A stretch of 34,114 nt of DNA from Mycolicibacter longobardus (GCF_002102265.1 NZ_LQPG01000036.1:1-34114); one strand, 5' to 3'; positions 1 through 7,807 are shown, counted from the first letter of the stretch. Program-made: numbers and translations. Notes: generated from the sequence alone by a model not told the origin.

Positions 1-671
1 GAGTCGGCAGTGCGGGCGGCACCGGCGGCGCGGGCGGCCCGGGCGGGGCTCCCGGCACCGGCGGCGGGCTCAGCGCCAGCGGGAGTCTGGCCGGCGTCGG
101 CGGCGGTGGCGGCACCGGCGGTACGGGCGGCGCCGGCATCGGGGTCGGCAGCACCGGCGGCACCGGCGGCGCAGGTGGCCAAGGTGGCACCGGCACCGGA
201 ACCGGCAGCGGCCCAGGCGGCTTCGGCCTCGGCGGCAGCGGTGGTGACGGCGGCGCAGGGGGCTTCGCTTACAACGGCGGCACCGGCGGCACCGGCGGCA
301 CCGGCGGCGCAGGCGGCACCGGCACCGGCGCGGCCACCGACTCGGGTATCGGGCAAGGCGCCCTCGCTGGTGGCGGCGGTACCGGCGGAATGGGTGGCAC
401 CGCCGATGGCGCCAGCAGCATCGGCGGCGCGGGCGGCGACGGCGGGGCGGGCGGCGATGCGACCACCAATGCCGCCGGCACGGCCACCGGCGGGTTCGGC
501 GGCACCGGCGGAGCCGGCGGGGTTGCCGGCGCAGGCGGCAGCGGCGTCGGCGGGGTCGGTGGTGCCGGCGGCGATGGCACCGACGGCTCCGGCACAAACG
601 GCGGCGACGGTGGTCCCGGTGGCGCTGACGGCACACCCGGCACGCCGGGCACGCCGGGGACATCCGGCTGA
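1..671 (+). CDS. PE_PGRS-type Gly-rich protein, C-terminal fragment
   Basis: The frame is open from the left edge (first full codon at base 3) to a TGA at 669-671, so only the C-terminal ~222 residues are present. The translation is almost wholly GGx/GGA repeats (GGTGG, GGAGG, GGDGG) with rare aromatic breaks (GGFG, FAYN), and it ends in a TPGTPGTPGTSG tail. This composition is the PGRS domain of mycobacterial PE_PGRS proteins, which are typically exported by ESX-5 and surface exposed. The PE domain that would prove family membership is outside the window, so a PE-less Gly-rich protein remains possible. The antisense strand of the repeat is also open for long stretches, but that is an artefact of repeated GGC/GCC codons. 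The gene is convergent with the next gene, with a strong hairpin between them. Confidence 0.85.
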   Translation, partial: VGSAGGTGGAGGPGGAPGTGGGLSASGSLAGVGGGGGTGGTGGAGIGVGSTGGTGGAGGQGGTGTGTGSGPGGFGLGGSGGDGGAGGFAYNGGTGGTGGTGGAGGTGTGAATDSGIGQGALAGGGGTGGMGGTADGASSIGGAGGDGGAGGDATTNAAGTATGGFGGTGGAGGVAGAGGSGVGGVGGAGGDGTDGSGTNGGDGGPGGADGTPGTPGTPGTSG

Positions 672-699
672 CGCGCAAGCCGATTCCCGGGACGCCAGT

Positions 700-745
700 G
701 GGAGTTTGACGACGCGACACGCGGGTGTGGCGTCGTCAAACTCCC
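700..745. terminator. Long hairpin between convergent genes
   Basis: Arms 700-720 and 725-745 are complementary over 21 bp with a single G-G mismatch and a 4-base loop (gcgg). The outer 16 bp, beginning GGGAGTTTGACGACGC, pair perfectly. The hairpin starts 29 bases after the PE_PGRS stop and ends 25 bases before the convergent gene's stop. No U-run follows on either side, which is usual for mycobacteria. A bidirectional intrinsic terminator or transcript-stabilising hairpin is the likely role. Confidence 0.6.
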
Positions 746-769
746 TCTCGCGCCGGGGCGGTGTAGCCG

Positions 770-1660
770 CTATCTCAGGTGGCCGGCGAGTTGGCCCTTG
801 GTCCCGAAGAGTTCCTGCTGCCAGAACGTGACCAGTTCGGTGGTGTCGACCTGGGCGGGATGGAAGCCGGGTCGCCTGAACGGCGTCATCGCGCCGTAGA
901 ACCCCTTCCACATCGGATTGCGCAGCATTGCGACCGTCTCCTTGAGGATCCGCACGGGCTGGCGGCGCCCCTCCACGTCGGTGGTGGCGATGGAGAGCCA
1001 GGAGAACAGCACCAGGATCGGGATTCCGAAGTTCTGCGCGAAGCGCATCCAGCGGATGCGGGTCGACTCCGGGACGCCGACGGCGCGGTACACGTCGAAC
1101 GCAACCGACTTGTGTTCCAGCTCTTCGAGGGAATGCCAGTTCAGCAGGTGCTTGATCTCCGGGTCGGACATCATCGCCTGGATCTCCGGACTCCTGAGAA
1201 TGTTCTCGGCCCACACAGCGGTGAAATGTTCTGCGGCCACCGTGAATCCGAGGAAGAAGTGCCGGAGCTTCACCAGCCGATCCGGGCTCGGGTACTGCCG
1301 GTCCAGGAACTTCTCCATGCGCTCGGTGCTGCCCAGCAGATACTCGAACCACGGCGTCGGATAACCCATCGCCACCAGTTGCTCGTTGAGCTCCCGATGC
1401 TGCAGACCGTGCGTCTTCTCCTGGCCGATGAACCCGGTGACGCGCTTCTTCAGGTCAGGGTCGTCGATGACCTCGGTGTACCGGCGCACCGATCGCACGA
1501 AGATGTCCTCGCCCGGCGGGAAGATCGCGGACAAGATCGCCACCAGGTGGCTGAACACGATGCTGCCGTCGGCGAAATACCTGGTTGTCGCGGGCTGGGC
1601 GTCGAACCCGAATTTCATCCGTCGCACCGTTGGGTACGCCACGTCGCGAGATGCAGTCAT
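770..1660 (-). CDS. PF10118 family ferritin-like 'metal-dependent hydrolase'
   Basis: The product has 296 residues and matches the all-helical PF10118 'predicted metal-dependent hydrolase' family. Likely metal ligands are visible: E51 in FPPGEDIF, E81/H84/H88 in QEKTHGLQH, E144/H145 in AAEHFT, and the block WHSLEELEHKSVAFD at 175-189. This carboxylate/His pattern resembles a ferritin-like di-metal site, and the biochemical reaction of the family is not established. I chose the ATG at 1660 (MTASRD) because AGAGTGA precedes it and it leads directly into the conserved YPTVRRMKF segment. An in-frame ATG at 1687 would add nine residues but has no ribosome binding site. A 30-nt element shared with the P450 operon lies just upstream, suggesting co-regulation with that pathway. 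The gene lies downstream of the AraC gene on the same strand. Confidence 0.8.
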   Translation of the reverse strand: MTASRDVAYPTVRRMKFGFDAQPATTRYFADGSIVFSHLVAILSAIFPPGEDIFVRSVRRYTEVIDDPDLKKRVTGFIGQEKTHGLQHRELNEQLVAMGYPTPWFEYLLGSTERMEKFLDRQYPSPDRLVKLRHFFLGFTVAAEHFTAVWAENILRSPEIQAMMSDPEIKHLLNWHSLEELEHKSVAFDVYRAVGVPESTRIRWMRFAQNFGIPILVLFSWLSIATTDVEGRRQPVRILKETVAMLRNPMWKGFYGAMTPFRRPGFHPAQVDTTELVTFWQQELFGTKGQLAGHLR

Positions 1661-1702
1661 GGTTTCACTCTGGCCGCGCCGGGCCATGAGCGTAATGGAC
1701 TA

Positions 1703-1732
1703 AGCGGACACGAATTTGACCGATTCAGACAC
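1703..1732 (-). promoter_or_regulatory. Putative AraC-type operator, copy B
   Basis: Read on the minus strand, this holds TGTCTGAATCGGTCAAAT followed by TCGTGTCCGCT. It matches the element at 7778-7807 at 25 of 30 positions. Two half-sites, TGTCTG and TGTCCG, lie 21 bp (two helical turns) apart, the geometry expected of an AraC-family direct-repeat operator. It overlaps the stop codon of the AraC gene and sits 43 bases upstream of the chosen PF10118 gene start. TACGCT at 1689-1694 (minus strand) is a possible -10. Binding is inferred. Confidence 0.5.
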
Positions 1733-2765
1733 CGCGGCGGTGCTTGCTCGGTGGCACGCCGGTCCAGCGGATGTAGGCCCGGGTGAAGGCGGCGGTCTCG
1801 GAATAGCCGAGCTGACGGGCGGTCTCCTCGACGGTGAGCCCGGACTCGAGCAGGGCTGCCGCCAGCGTCACCCGAACCTCGTCCACCAGCGCGCGGTAAC
1901 TGGTTCGTTCTGCCGCCAGGCGACGATGCAGGGTGCGTTCGGTGATGCAGAGCTCTTCGGCGATGTCGGTCATCGCCGGTAGCCGGCCGGGATCGCGGAT
2001 GAGGCGGGCACGCACCAGCGCGGAGACTCCGCGGCGTTGCCGACGGGCCTGGAGCAGGTCTTCGCACTGCTGTACACACATTTGTGCGGTCGCCGCATCG
2101 GCGGCCGGCATCGTGAGCGCCAGCACGTTCGCCGGGATGGTGACCGCGCTGCGTGTCGCTTCAAGGTCGAACTCGACTGTCAGCCAGGGGAATTCCAACC
2201 GTTCAACCGGGAAGTCGATGCCGGGCAGCTCAACTTTCAGTGCGATCGTGGACTCCAGTTGCCCGATCAGCAGCGGTGCCAAGTTGGCCACCGCGAACAT
2301 ATCGCGCTCCAGCATGAAGACCCGCACGTCGGCGGGAACAGCGCTGTTGTCGAACTCGACGACCGCCCCGTCGGCGGTGTCGTAGCGGGCCAGGCGGTGA
2401 AATGTCGACGAAAGCGCTGCGTACCGGCAGGCGATGTTCACCGCATCGCCCAGCGTCGAGCTGGCCAGCAGCGCATAGCCGAGAATTCCCATGTTGGCGA
2501 AGTTGTACCGGGATCCCACTTCGCGGGCGAACTCGTGCGGGTCATCAACGCGCGCAAGGATGTTGCGAAGAATCGCCAGCTCCTGGCCGGCCTGCACCTC
2601 GGTGGCGGCGTTCTCGATGTCGGTCGACGACAGATCGGTGCCGGCGAGGCAGTCGGCTGCTGCCAGGCCATGCTGCCGGGCCGCATCGATCAGGTGGCCG
2701 CTGGTCGCCACCGGCCTCGGGATGTCCCATTCGGCCGCGTCGGCACCAGCAGCATCGGCCACCAT
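1725..2765 (-). CDS. AraC-family transcriptional regulator (VirS-like architecture)
   Basis: The product has 346 residues. Residues ~20-210 match the Arabinose_bd (PF12625) effector-domain type, and residues ~250-345 form the double helix-turn-helix of AraC/XylS proteins, including ITERTLHRRLAAE and GYSETAAFTRAYIRWTG. The same architecture is found in M. tuberculosis VirS, which controls the mymA monooxygenase operon. Here too the regulator sits beside a flavin monooxygenase/SDR cluster, so a similar role is a reasonable inference, though orthology is not claimed. The ATG at 2765 is used. The gene is divergent from the SRPBCC gene, with only 34 bases between the two starts. Candidate operators occur in that gap, at this gene's own 3' end, and upstream of the P450 gene. 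Confidence 0.88.
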   Translation of the reverse strand: MVADAAGADAAEWDIPRPVATSGHLIDAARQHGLAAADCLAGTDLSSTDIENAATEVQAGQELAILRNILARVDDPHEFAREVGSRYNFANMGILGYALLASSTLGDAVNIACRYAALSSTFHRLARYDTADGAVVEFDNSAVPADVRVFMLERDMFAVANLAPLLIGQLESTIALKVELPGIDFPVERLEFPWLTVEFDLEATRSAVTIPANVLALTMPAADAATAQMCVQQCEDLLQARRQRRGVSALVRARLIRDPGRLPAMTDIAEELCITERTLHRRLAAERTSYRALVDEVRVTLAAALLESGLTVEETARQLGYSETAAFTRAYIRWTGVPPSKHRRGV

Positions 2766-2793
2766 GTGTCCGAACGTATCAAATCGCTAAGAT
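2766..2793 (+). promoter_or_regulatory. Putative promoter and operator copy C for the SRPBCC gene
   Basis: GTGTCCGAA at 2766-2774 and TCAAAT at 2779-2784 repeat, at the same spacing, the first part of the elements at 1703-1732 and 7778-7807. TAAGAT at 2788-2793 fits the mycobacterial -10 consensus TANNNT. A start site ~7 bases downstream would fall on the A of the ATG at 2800, so the transcript may be leaderless. The operator part would cover the -35 region. The second TGTCYG half-site is absent here. Confidence 0.4.
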
Positions 2794-2799
2794 CTGCGG

Positions 2800-3231
2800 A
2801 TGGCCAAACTCGAGCTCTCCCGTGATCTGTCGCTGCCTCCGGAGACGGCGTGGGCCCACGCCTCGAATCTGGCCGAACTCGGCGACTGGTTGTCCCTGCA
2901 CCAGGGCTGGCGGTCCGAGCTGCCCGACGAACTCGCCATCGGAACGACGGTGGTCGGGGTGGCCGGCGCCAAGGGCCTGCGCAACCGCGTCACTTGGACG
3001 ATTCGCCGGTTCGACCCGCCGGAACTGCTGGAGATCAGCGGCGAGGGCGTGGGCGGGACGAAATACGGGCTGAAGTTGACCGTCGTGCCCGCGGCATCGG
3101 GCTGCCGGTTCACCGTGCGGATCGACATGGGTGGCCGGCCGCTGTTCGGCCCGATCGGGGCCACCGCCGCCCGCGCGGTCAAGGGCGACATCGAGCGCTC
3201 GATCAAGCAGTTCGAGGCGCTGTACGCCTGA
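2800..3231 (+). CDS. SRPBCC (polyketide cyclase/START-like) family protein
   Basis: The product has 143 residues and a single SRPBCC fold: an N-terminal strand (KLELSRDLSLPPETAW), a WLSLHQGW segment, a central WTI/LLEISGEG strand pair and a long C-terminal helix (RAVKGDIERSIKQFEALYA). Such proteins bind hydrophobic ligands in a deep cavity; no catalytic residue can be assigned. It is clearly paralogous to the SRPBCC gene at 11696-12148: both share the LSxxPExxW start, the SGxGxxGxK strand and a C-terminal EAL helix. It is transcribed away from the AraC gene and ends 4 bases before the convergent SDR gene. The ATG lies just 3' of a -10-like TAAGAT, which suggests a leaderless mRNA. A lipid or pathway-intermediate binding role is inferred. 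Confidence 0.8.
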   Translation: MAKLELSRDLSLPPETAWAHASNLAELGDWLSLHQGWRSELPDELAIGTTVVGVAGAKGLRNRVTWTIRRFDPPELLEISGEGVGGTKYGLKLTVVPAASGCRFTVRIDMGGRPLFGPIGATAARAVKGDIERSIKQFEALYA

Positions 3232-3235
3232 GCGT

Positions 3236-4078
3236 TCAATCGCCCGCACCCGCACGTGCGTGATAGGCGTCGCGGGTGGCCTGATCTACGGCGAGATAGA
3301 CCTGCTCGGTGCGCGTCACTCGGGCCAGCAACCGTCGGGGGCGCTCGGGCATCCACCGCGCCACCGCCAGTACCCAGCGCATCCGGCTCGGCACATAGGA
3401 AATGGCCCGCCCGGAGCGCGCGGCCGCCACAACAGCTTTGGCGATGTCCACGGGTTCAACCGACACGAAGTGCTCCACGGTGTCGGGCAGCTGCACCCCG
3501 GCCGACAGCTCGGTGTGCACGATGCCGGGCAGGATCGCGCAGACCGTTATTCCATGCGGGCGCAGTTCTTCTCTCAACGCGTGGGTCAGGCCCATCACAC
3601 CGAACTTGGTGGCGCAGTATGTCGCCACACCGGGGAAACCGGCCACGCCTGCCATGGACGCCACGTTGATGATCGTTCCGCCTCCGCGCTCCGTGAAGCG
3701 CGTAGCGGCAAGCTTGCAGCCGCGGATCACCCCGCCCAGGTTGACGGCGATCATCGTGTCCTCGGCGGAAATCGACTCGGCCAGGAACTCACCGGTCAGC
3801 ATCACTCCGGCGTTGTTCACCAGGACATCCACCGGGCCCAGGGCGGCCCGCGTGGCGTCCAGAAAGCCGGAAAACGACTGCGCCGAGGCGACATCCAGCG
3901 GCAACGCCACCACATCACCCGGTAGGGCGCTCGCCGCTTGCTCGGCAAGGCCGACGTCGAGATCTCCGATCGCGACCTTGGCGCCCGCAGCGACGAATGC
4001 GTGCGCGGTGGCCAACCCGATGCCGCGCGCTCCACCGGTGATGGCGACGACGCACCCGTCCAACGACGCCGTCCTCAT
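3236..4078 (-). CDS. Short-chain dehydrogenase/reductase (last gene of P450/BVMO operon)
   Basis: This is a classical SDR of 280 residues. Visible motifs are TGGARGIG (14-21, dinucleotide binding), NNAG (88-91), Ser141 and the catalytic YCATK (Y154, K158). ASP-like residues after beta-2 (GDLD, ~38-41) favour NAD(H). About 45 residues beyond the Rossmann core form a basic/aromatic tail (RMRWVLAVARWMPERP), also seen in the SDR at 5574-6422, and may mediate membrane association. The start ATG at 4078 overlaps the stop of the BVMO gene (ATGA), so translation is probably coupled. Interconversion of an alcohol and a ketone in the same route as the BVMO is the likely role. The substrate is unknown. 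Confidence 0.85.
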   Translation of the reverse strand: MRTASLDGCVVAITGGARGIGLATAHAFVAAGAKVAIGDLDVGLAEQAASALPGDVVALPLDVASAQSFSGFLDATRAALGPVDVLVNNAGVMLTGEFLAESISAEDTMIAVNLGGVIRGCKLAATRFTERGGGTIINVASMAGVAGFPGVATYCATKFGVMGLTHALREELRPHGITVCAILPGIVHTELSAGVQLPDTVEHFVSVEPVDIAKAVVAAARSGRAISYVPSRMRWVLAVARWMPERPRRLLARVTRTEQVYLAVDQATRDAYHARAGAGD

Positions 4079-5577
4079 GACCTCGTCCCGCCTGCGGTCG
4101 TCTTCGGCGATGGCGCCCCGACCACATACTCACCGAGTTCGTAGTGTCCGATATCGGGAATCGCGCCGAGCCGGCGTCGATAAGTGTCAGGTGTCCATGG
4201 CCACAACTCGGGCAGGCCGTCGGCCCCCAGATACCAACTCGTGCAACCGGTTGCCCACACGGTGTCCGGCATGGCTTCGTGCATGCTCGCGTTGAATTCG
4301 TTCGTGGCACGCAATGTGGGTGCGACGGTATCGAACTCACCGTCGCACCAGCGCTGGATCCAGCCCAGAATATGCCCAGCCTGTGCCTCGGCGATCGCAG
4401 TCAACGAGTAGTTGCCGACCGGACTGTGCGGCCCGATCAGCATGAAGAAATTCGGGAAGCCGGGCAGCTCCACCCCCAGGTGGGCTTTGGGCCCGCCTGA
4501 CCACAACTGCTCGATCGTGATCCCACGGGCGCCCACCAGCGTCATCGGCCGCATGAACGCATGGGCGTCGAAACCGGTGGCCAGCACGATGGCGTCGAGT
4601 TCATGCAGCATGCCATCGCTGGTGACGATGCCGCGCCGCTCGATGTGGTCGATCCCGGCATCGATCAGGTGCACGTTGCGCCGTTGCATCGCCGAGTAGA
4701 AGCCCGCCGAGATCACCAGCCGTCGGCACATCGGCTGGTAGTCCGGGGTAAGCCTGCGGCGGAGGTCGGGATCACGCACAGTGCGCAGATTGAGCCTGCA
4801 AGCCCTGGACAGGAATGTGCGCCGCCATCCCGGGCGCACCAGGGCGCGAGCGAAGAACTCGAATGCGTGGTCAAAACCACGGTAGGCCAAGGCGTCCAGT
4901 GCAGGGAACCTGCGGTGCAACGCGCCGGTCCAGCGTCGGTAGCTCGGATTGGGCAGCGGCAGAATCCATTGCGCGCTGCGCTGATACAGCTCCAGAGTGC
5001 TGACCGAGTCGGCAAGTCCGCACACCAGCTGCACACCGGTGGATCCGGTGCCGATGACTGCGACGCGCTTGCCGGCCAGCTCCGCGCCATGGTCCCACCG
5101 CGCCGAGTGCATGACCGATCCACAGAAGTCCGATAACCCGTCGATGTCGGGTATCCGCGGTTCTCGCAGCACCCCGGCAGCCGAGATGAGGAAGTCGTGC
5201 GAAACCGTCTGCCCCGCGGCGGTGGAAAGGTGCCAGCTACGGCCGTCGAAGCGAGCGTCGGTGATCTCGACACCGAATCGGATCCGGTCCCTCAGTTGGT
5301 ATTCATCGGTCACCCAACGGAAGTAGTCGAAGATCTCGCCGCCCGGGGAGAAGAACCTGCTCCATCCCGGTTTGGTGGCGAAGGTGAATTGGTAGAACCG
5401 CGACGGCACGTCGCAGGACAAACCGGGATAGGTGTTGTCCCGCCAGGTTCCGCCGACGTCGTGCGCCTTCTCGTAGAGAGTGACGTCGACGATGCCGGCC
5501 CTGCGCAGCATGATCGCCTGGCACAGGCCCGACATGCCGGCCCCGACGATGCCCACCGACGGCTGGCGGTGCGTCAT
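4075..5577 (-). CDS. Flavin-containing Baeyer-Villiger-type monooxygenase
   Basis: The product has 500 residues. An N-terminal FAD-binding site (GAGMSG, 12-17) is followed by GGTWRDNTYPGLSCDVPS (42-59), typical of the family. The BVMO fingerprint FxGxxxHxxxW is present exactly as FCGSVMHSARW (151-161). A second Rossmann site for NADPH, GTGSTG, lies at 176-181. These enzymes use NADPH and O2 to turn ketones into esters or lactones. The start at 5577 is supported by GGAGG seven bases upstream and by an ATGA overlap with the preceding SDR; a longer in-frame start at 5631 would lie inside that SDR. It sits third in a P450-SDR-BVMO-SDR operon, so its substrate is plausibly the ketone made by the first two enzymes. 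An alpha/beta hydrolase just upstream could cleave the ester. Confidence 0.88.
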   Translation of the reverse strand: MTHRQPSVGIVGAGMSGLCQAIMLRRAGIVDVTLYEKAHDVGGTWRDNTYPGLSCDVPSRFYQFTFATKPGWSRFFSPGGEIFDYFRWVTDEYQLRDRIRFGVEITDARFDGRSWHLSTAAGQTVSHDFLISAAGVLREPRIPDIDGLSDFCGSVMHSARWDHGAELAGKRVAVIGTGSTGVQLVCGLADSVSTLELYQRSAQWILPLPNPSYRRWTGALHRRFPALDALAYRGFDHAFEFFARALVRPGWRRTFLSRACRLNLRTVRDPDLRRRLTPDYQPMCRRLVISAGFYSAMQRRNVHLIDAGIDHIERRGIVTSDGMLHELDAIVLATGFDAHAFMRPMTLVGARGITIEQLWSGGPKAHLGVELPGFPNFFMLIGPHSPVGNYSLTAIAEAQAGHILGWIQRWCDGEFDTVAPTLRATNEFNASMHEAMPDTVWATGCTSWYLGADGLPELWPWTPDTYRRRLGAIPDIGHYELGEYVVGAPSPKTTAGGTRS

Positions 5578-6422
5578 GGGTGGGCCTCCGTGCGTTCTGC
5601 GGCGCGCACCGCACGGCGCATCGGGGGCCACACCGCCAGCAACCGGTCACCCACGGCGAACAGCACCCGCAGATCGACCAGGATGGGCACCCAGCGGGGC
5701 GCATAGACGCGACGGGAGCGTCGGGCCATGCCGGCGACGATCTGCGCCGCCGCCGCTTCGACCGGGATGGGCCTGCCGACCGCTCCTGGCAGTGCCGCCA
5801 TCACAGCGCCCAGTCCGGAGCGGGTGAGCATGTCCCGCGCCAGTCCGGTGTCGACCAACCCGAAGTAACCGATACCGACGTCGACCCCACTACCACTGAG
5901 TTCGATGCGCAGGGACCGAACCAACGACTCCACCCCGGATTTGGACGCCATGTACCCGCTGACCGTGGGCCCCGATATCACCGCCCCGATCGACGCCACG
6001 GCCAGGAGATAACCGCGACGTTGCCGCAGGTGGGGCAGCGCGGCCACAACGGTGTGGAACACGCCCACCAGGTTGACGTCGATGACCGTCCGCCAGGCGT
6101 TCGGGTCGACCGCCGCGACGGTGGCGGCCGGCCCGGCGATGCCGGCGTTGGCCACCACTGCATCCAACCCGCCGAAAAGCTCGGCCGCCGCCGCGCAGGC
6201 CGTCGTCATCGACTCGATCGACCTCACATCGGCCTCGAAAGCCGCAGCAGCGCCCCCGAGTTCAGCGACCAGCCGACTCGCACTCGCGATGTCACAATCC
6301 AGGATTGCCACCCGCGCCCCATGGTCGACCAGTTGTCTGGAGACTTCTGCGCCGATCCCCTGTGCACCACCGGTGATCAGGACCCTGGTACCGGCAATCC
6401 GTTGCCTCGCCGAGGCTCTCAT
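5574..6422 (-). CDS. Short-chain dehydrogenase/reductase (second gene of P450/BVMO operon)
   Basis: This 282-residue SDR has TGGAQGIG (17-24), ANAG (91-94), Ser144 and the catalytic YMASK (Y157, K161). The Asp at the end of beta-2 (LDCD, ~41-44) favours NAD(H). The tail after the core is rich in Trp, Arg and Pro (YAPRWVPILVDLRVLFAVG) and resembles the tail of the SDR at 3236-4078, so the two may be paralogs. The ATG at 6422 is chosen because it gives an ATGA overlap with the P450 stop; an earlier in-frame start at 6485 would lie within the P450 gene. Placed between P450 and BVMO, it is the natural candidate for oxidising the hydroxyl product to the ketone, but that is inference from gene order. 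Confidence 0.84.
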   Translation of the reverse strand: MRASARQRIAGTRVLITGGAQGIGAEVSRQLVDHGARVAILDCDIASASRLVAELGGAAAAFEADVRSIESMTTACAAAAELFGGLDAVVANAGIAGPAATVAAVDPNAWRTVIDVNLVGVFHTVVAALPHLRQRRGYLLAVASIGAVISGPTVSGYMASKSGVESLVRSLRIELSGSGVDVGIGYFGLVDTGLARDMLTRSGLGAVMAALPGAVGRPIPVEAAAAQIVAGMARRSRRVYAPRWVPILVDLRVLFAVGDRLLAVWPPMRRAVRAAERTEAHP

Positions 6423-7735
6423 GCCACACGCTTTGCCCGCAGCGGCACCGACACCGGCCCCTGCAACGATGGCGTGGTCCCCCACCGCACCGGCCCGGCC
6501 AACTCCAGACCGTCGACTTCGTCGAGCAGATGGTCGACGGCGGTGACGACCTCGAGCCGCGCCAGATGCGCTCCGAGGCAGAAGTGGATACCGTGCCCGA
6601 AACCGAGGTGCGCCCCGGTCGCGCGGTGGATGTCGAATCGATTCGGGTCGGTGAACTTGCGGGGGTCGCGGTTGGCCGATGCGTAGAACAAGACCACCCG
6701 GGCACCGCCTGGAATGGCGGTGCCGTCGATCTCACAACCCGAGGTCGTCGTCCTGGTCACCCATTGCACCGGCGAGCCCCAGCGGGCTGTTTCCTCCACC
6801 GCCACGCCCAGCAGGCTGCGGTCCGCGCGCAGCTCGGCAAAGAGTTCGGGGTCCTGTGCCAGCCGGATCAACAGCATGCCCAATAGGTTGGTGGTGGTCT
6901 CGTTGCCCGCGACCAGCACGATCAAGGCGTAGTAGAACGCCTCTTGATCAGAGATCTCTCCGGCATCGACGGCCGACCGCAGCCTGTCCAGCAACTCCGC
7001 GCCCATACCTCCGGCACGGCGTTTGAGCTCGGCCGCGACGAAACTGCGGTATTGGACGTAGGCCGTGAAACCGGTAGAGGCGAGGCGTATGACCTCGGGA
7101 ACCGTTCTGGGGCTGAATATCTGCGCCCACCGATCGGAGACGGCCCGAAACTGCGCCCACTGATCGCGGGGCACCCCGAGGATCCGGGCGATCACATTGA
7201 CCGGCAACGGAATGGTCAACGCCGGAACCATGTCGACGACCTCGCCGCGGTTGAGTTGGTTCACACCGTCCGCGGCCAGTTCCCTGATGTCGTCGGTGAA
7301 GGATGCGATCGACTTCTTGCTGAACATCGGCTGGGTGACCCGCCGCAGCCGCTCGTGGTCCGGCGGATCAGTGGTGATGATCGAGGGGCCTGGCGTGGAG
7401 CGCAGCACGATCCCGTGCGACGACGAGAAGACCTCATTGTCGCGGGCTGCGGCATGAACGTCGCGATAGCGACCGAGCATCCACACGCCGAGCCGTTCGT
7501 TGACCACCACCGGGTGCTCCCGGATCCGTTCGAAGTCCGGGTGTGGGTTCACGATGCTCTCCGGCAGCGTGGGATCGAAGGTGGTGCGCGGCACGGCACC
7601 TGGCGCGAATCTGGCCCGCGGGCGACGGAGATCGCGATAGGCGCCGACCGCGATAGGGCGACCTAGATCGACGATCGCCGTGCGGGTCGCCGCCGCGATC
7701 GCTCTGGCCGGGGGGTGCAGCAGGTCGCTGGTCAT
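6419..7735 (-). CDS. Cytochrome P450
   Basis: This soluble bacterial-type P450 has 438 residues. It shows the I-helix oxygen-activation motif AGNETT (276-281), the K-helix ExxR as EETAR (314-318), and the heme loop FGHGIHFCLG (379-388) with Cys386 as thiolate ligand. It needs a ferredoxin and a ferredoxin reductase, neither of which is encoded here. It is the first gene of a four-gene ATGA-coupled operon. A 51-bp gap and a strong candidate AraC operator separate it from the hydrolase gene upstream, so it probably has its own promoter. No CYP family number can be assigned from reading alone. Hydroxylation of a hydrophobic substrate is the likely first step of the pathway. Confidence 0.93.
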   Translation of the reverse strand: MTSDLLHPPARAIAAATRTAIVDLGRPIAVGAYRDLRRPRARFAPGAVPRTTFDPTLPESIVNPHPDFERIREHPVVVNERLGVWMLGRYRDVHAAARDNEVFSSSHGIVLRSTPGPSIITTDPPDHERLRRVTQPMFSKKSIASFTDDIRELAADGVNQLNRGEVVDMVPALTIPLPVNVIARILGVPRDQWAQFRAVSDRWAQIFSPRTVPEVIRLASTGFTAYVQYRSFVAAELKRRAGGMGAELLDRLRSAVDAGEISDQEAFYYALIVLVAGNETTTNLLGMLLIRLAQDPELFAELRADRSLLGVAVEETARWGSPVQWVTRTTTSGCEIDGTAIPGGARVVLFYASANRDPRKFTDPNRFDIHRATGAHLGFGHGIHFCLGAHLARLEVVTAVDHLLDEVDGLELAGPVRWGTTPSLQGPVSVPLRAKRVA

Positions 7736-7777
7736 ATCCCGACGTTAGGACCGCCACGTCCGGACCGGAATGCGCGG

Positions 7778-7807
7778 AACGGACACCTATTTGACCGTTT
7801 CAGACAG
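7778..7807 (-). promoter_or_regulatory. Putative AraC-type operator, copy A
   Basis: Read on the minus strand, this holds TGTCTGAAACGGTCAAAT followed by AGGTGTCCGTT. It matches 1703-1732 at 25 of 30 positions, with half-sites TGTCTG and TGTCCG 21 bp apart. It spans the stop codon of the alpha/beta hydrolase gene and lies 43 bases upstream of the P450 ATG. It would give the P450-SDR-BVMO-SDR operon its own regulated promoter within a longer co-directional run. Confidence 0.52.

Noticed and set aside
1..671. Possible CRISPR or minisatellite array
   Set aside because: The short GGCGGCACC-type repetition has no regular spacer structure and keeps a PGRS reading frame.
10..831. Long Ala- or Arg-rich open frames in other frames and on the minus strand of the PGRS region
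   Set aside because: They result from repeated GGC/GCC codons in very GC-rich DNA and have no domain or ribosome binding site. The Gly-rich frame ending at 671 is the coding one.
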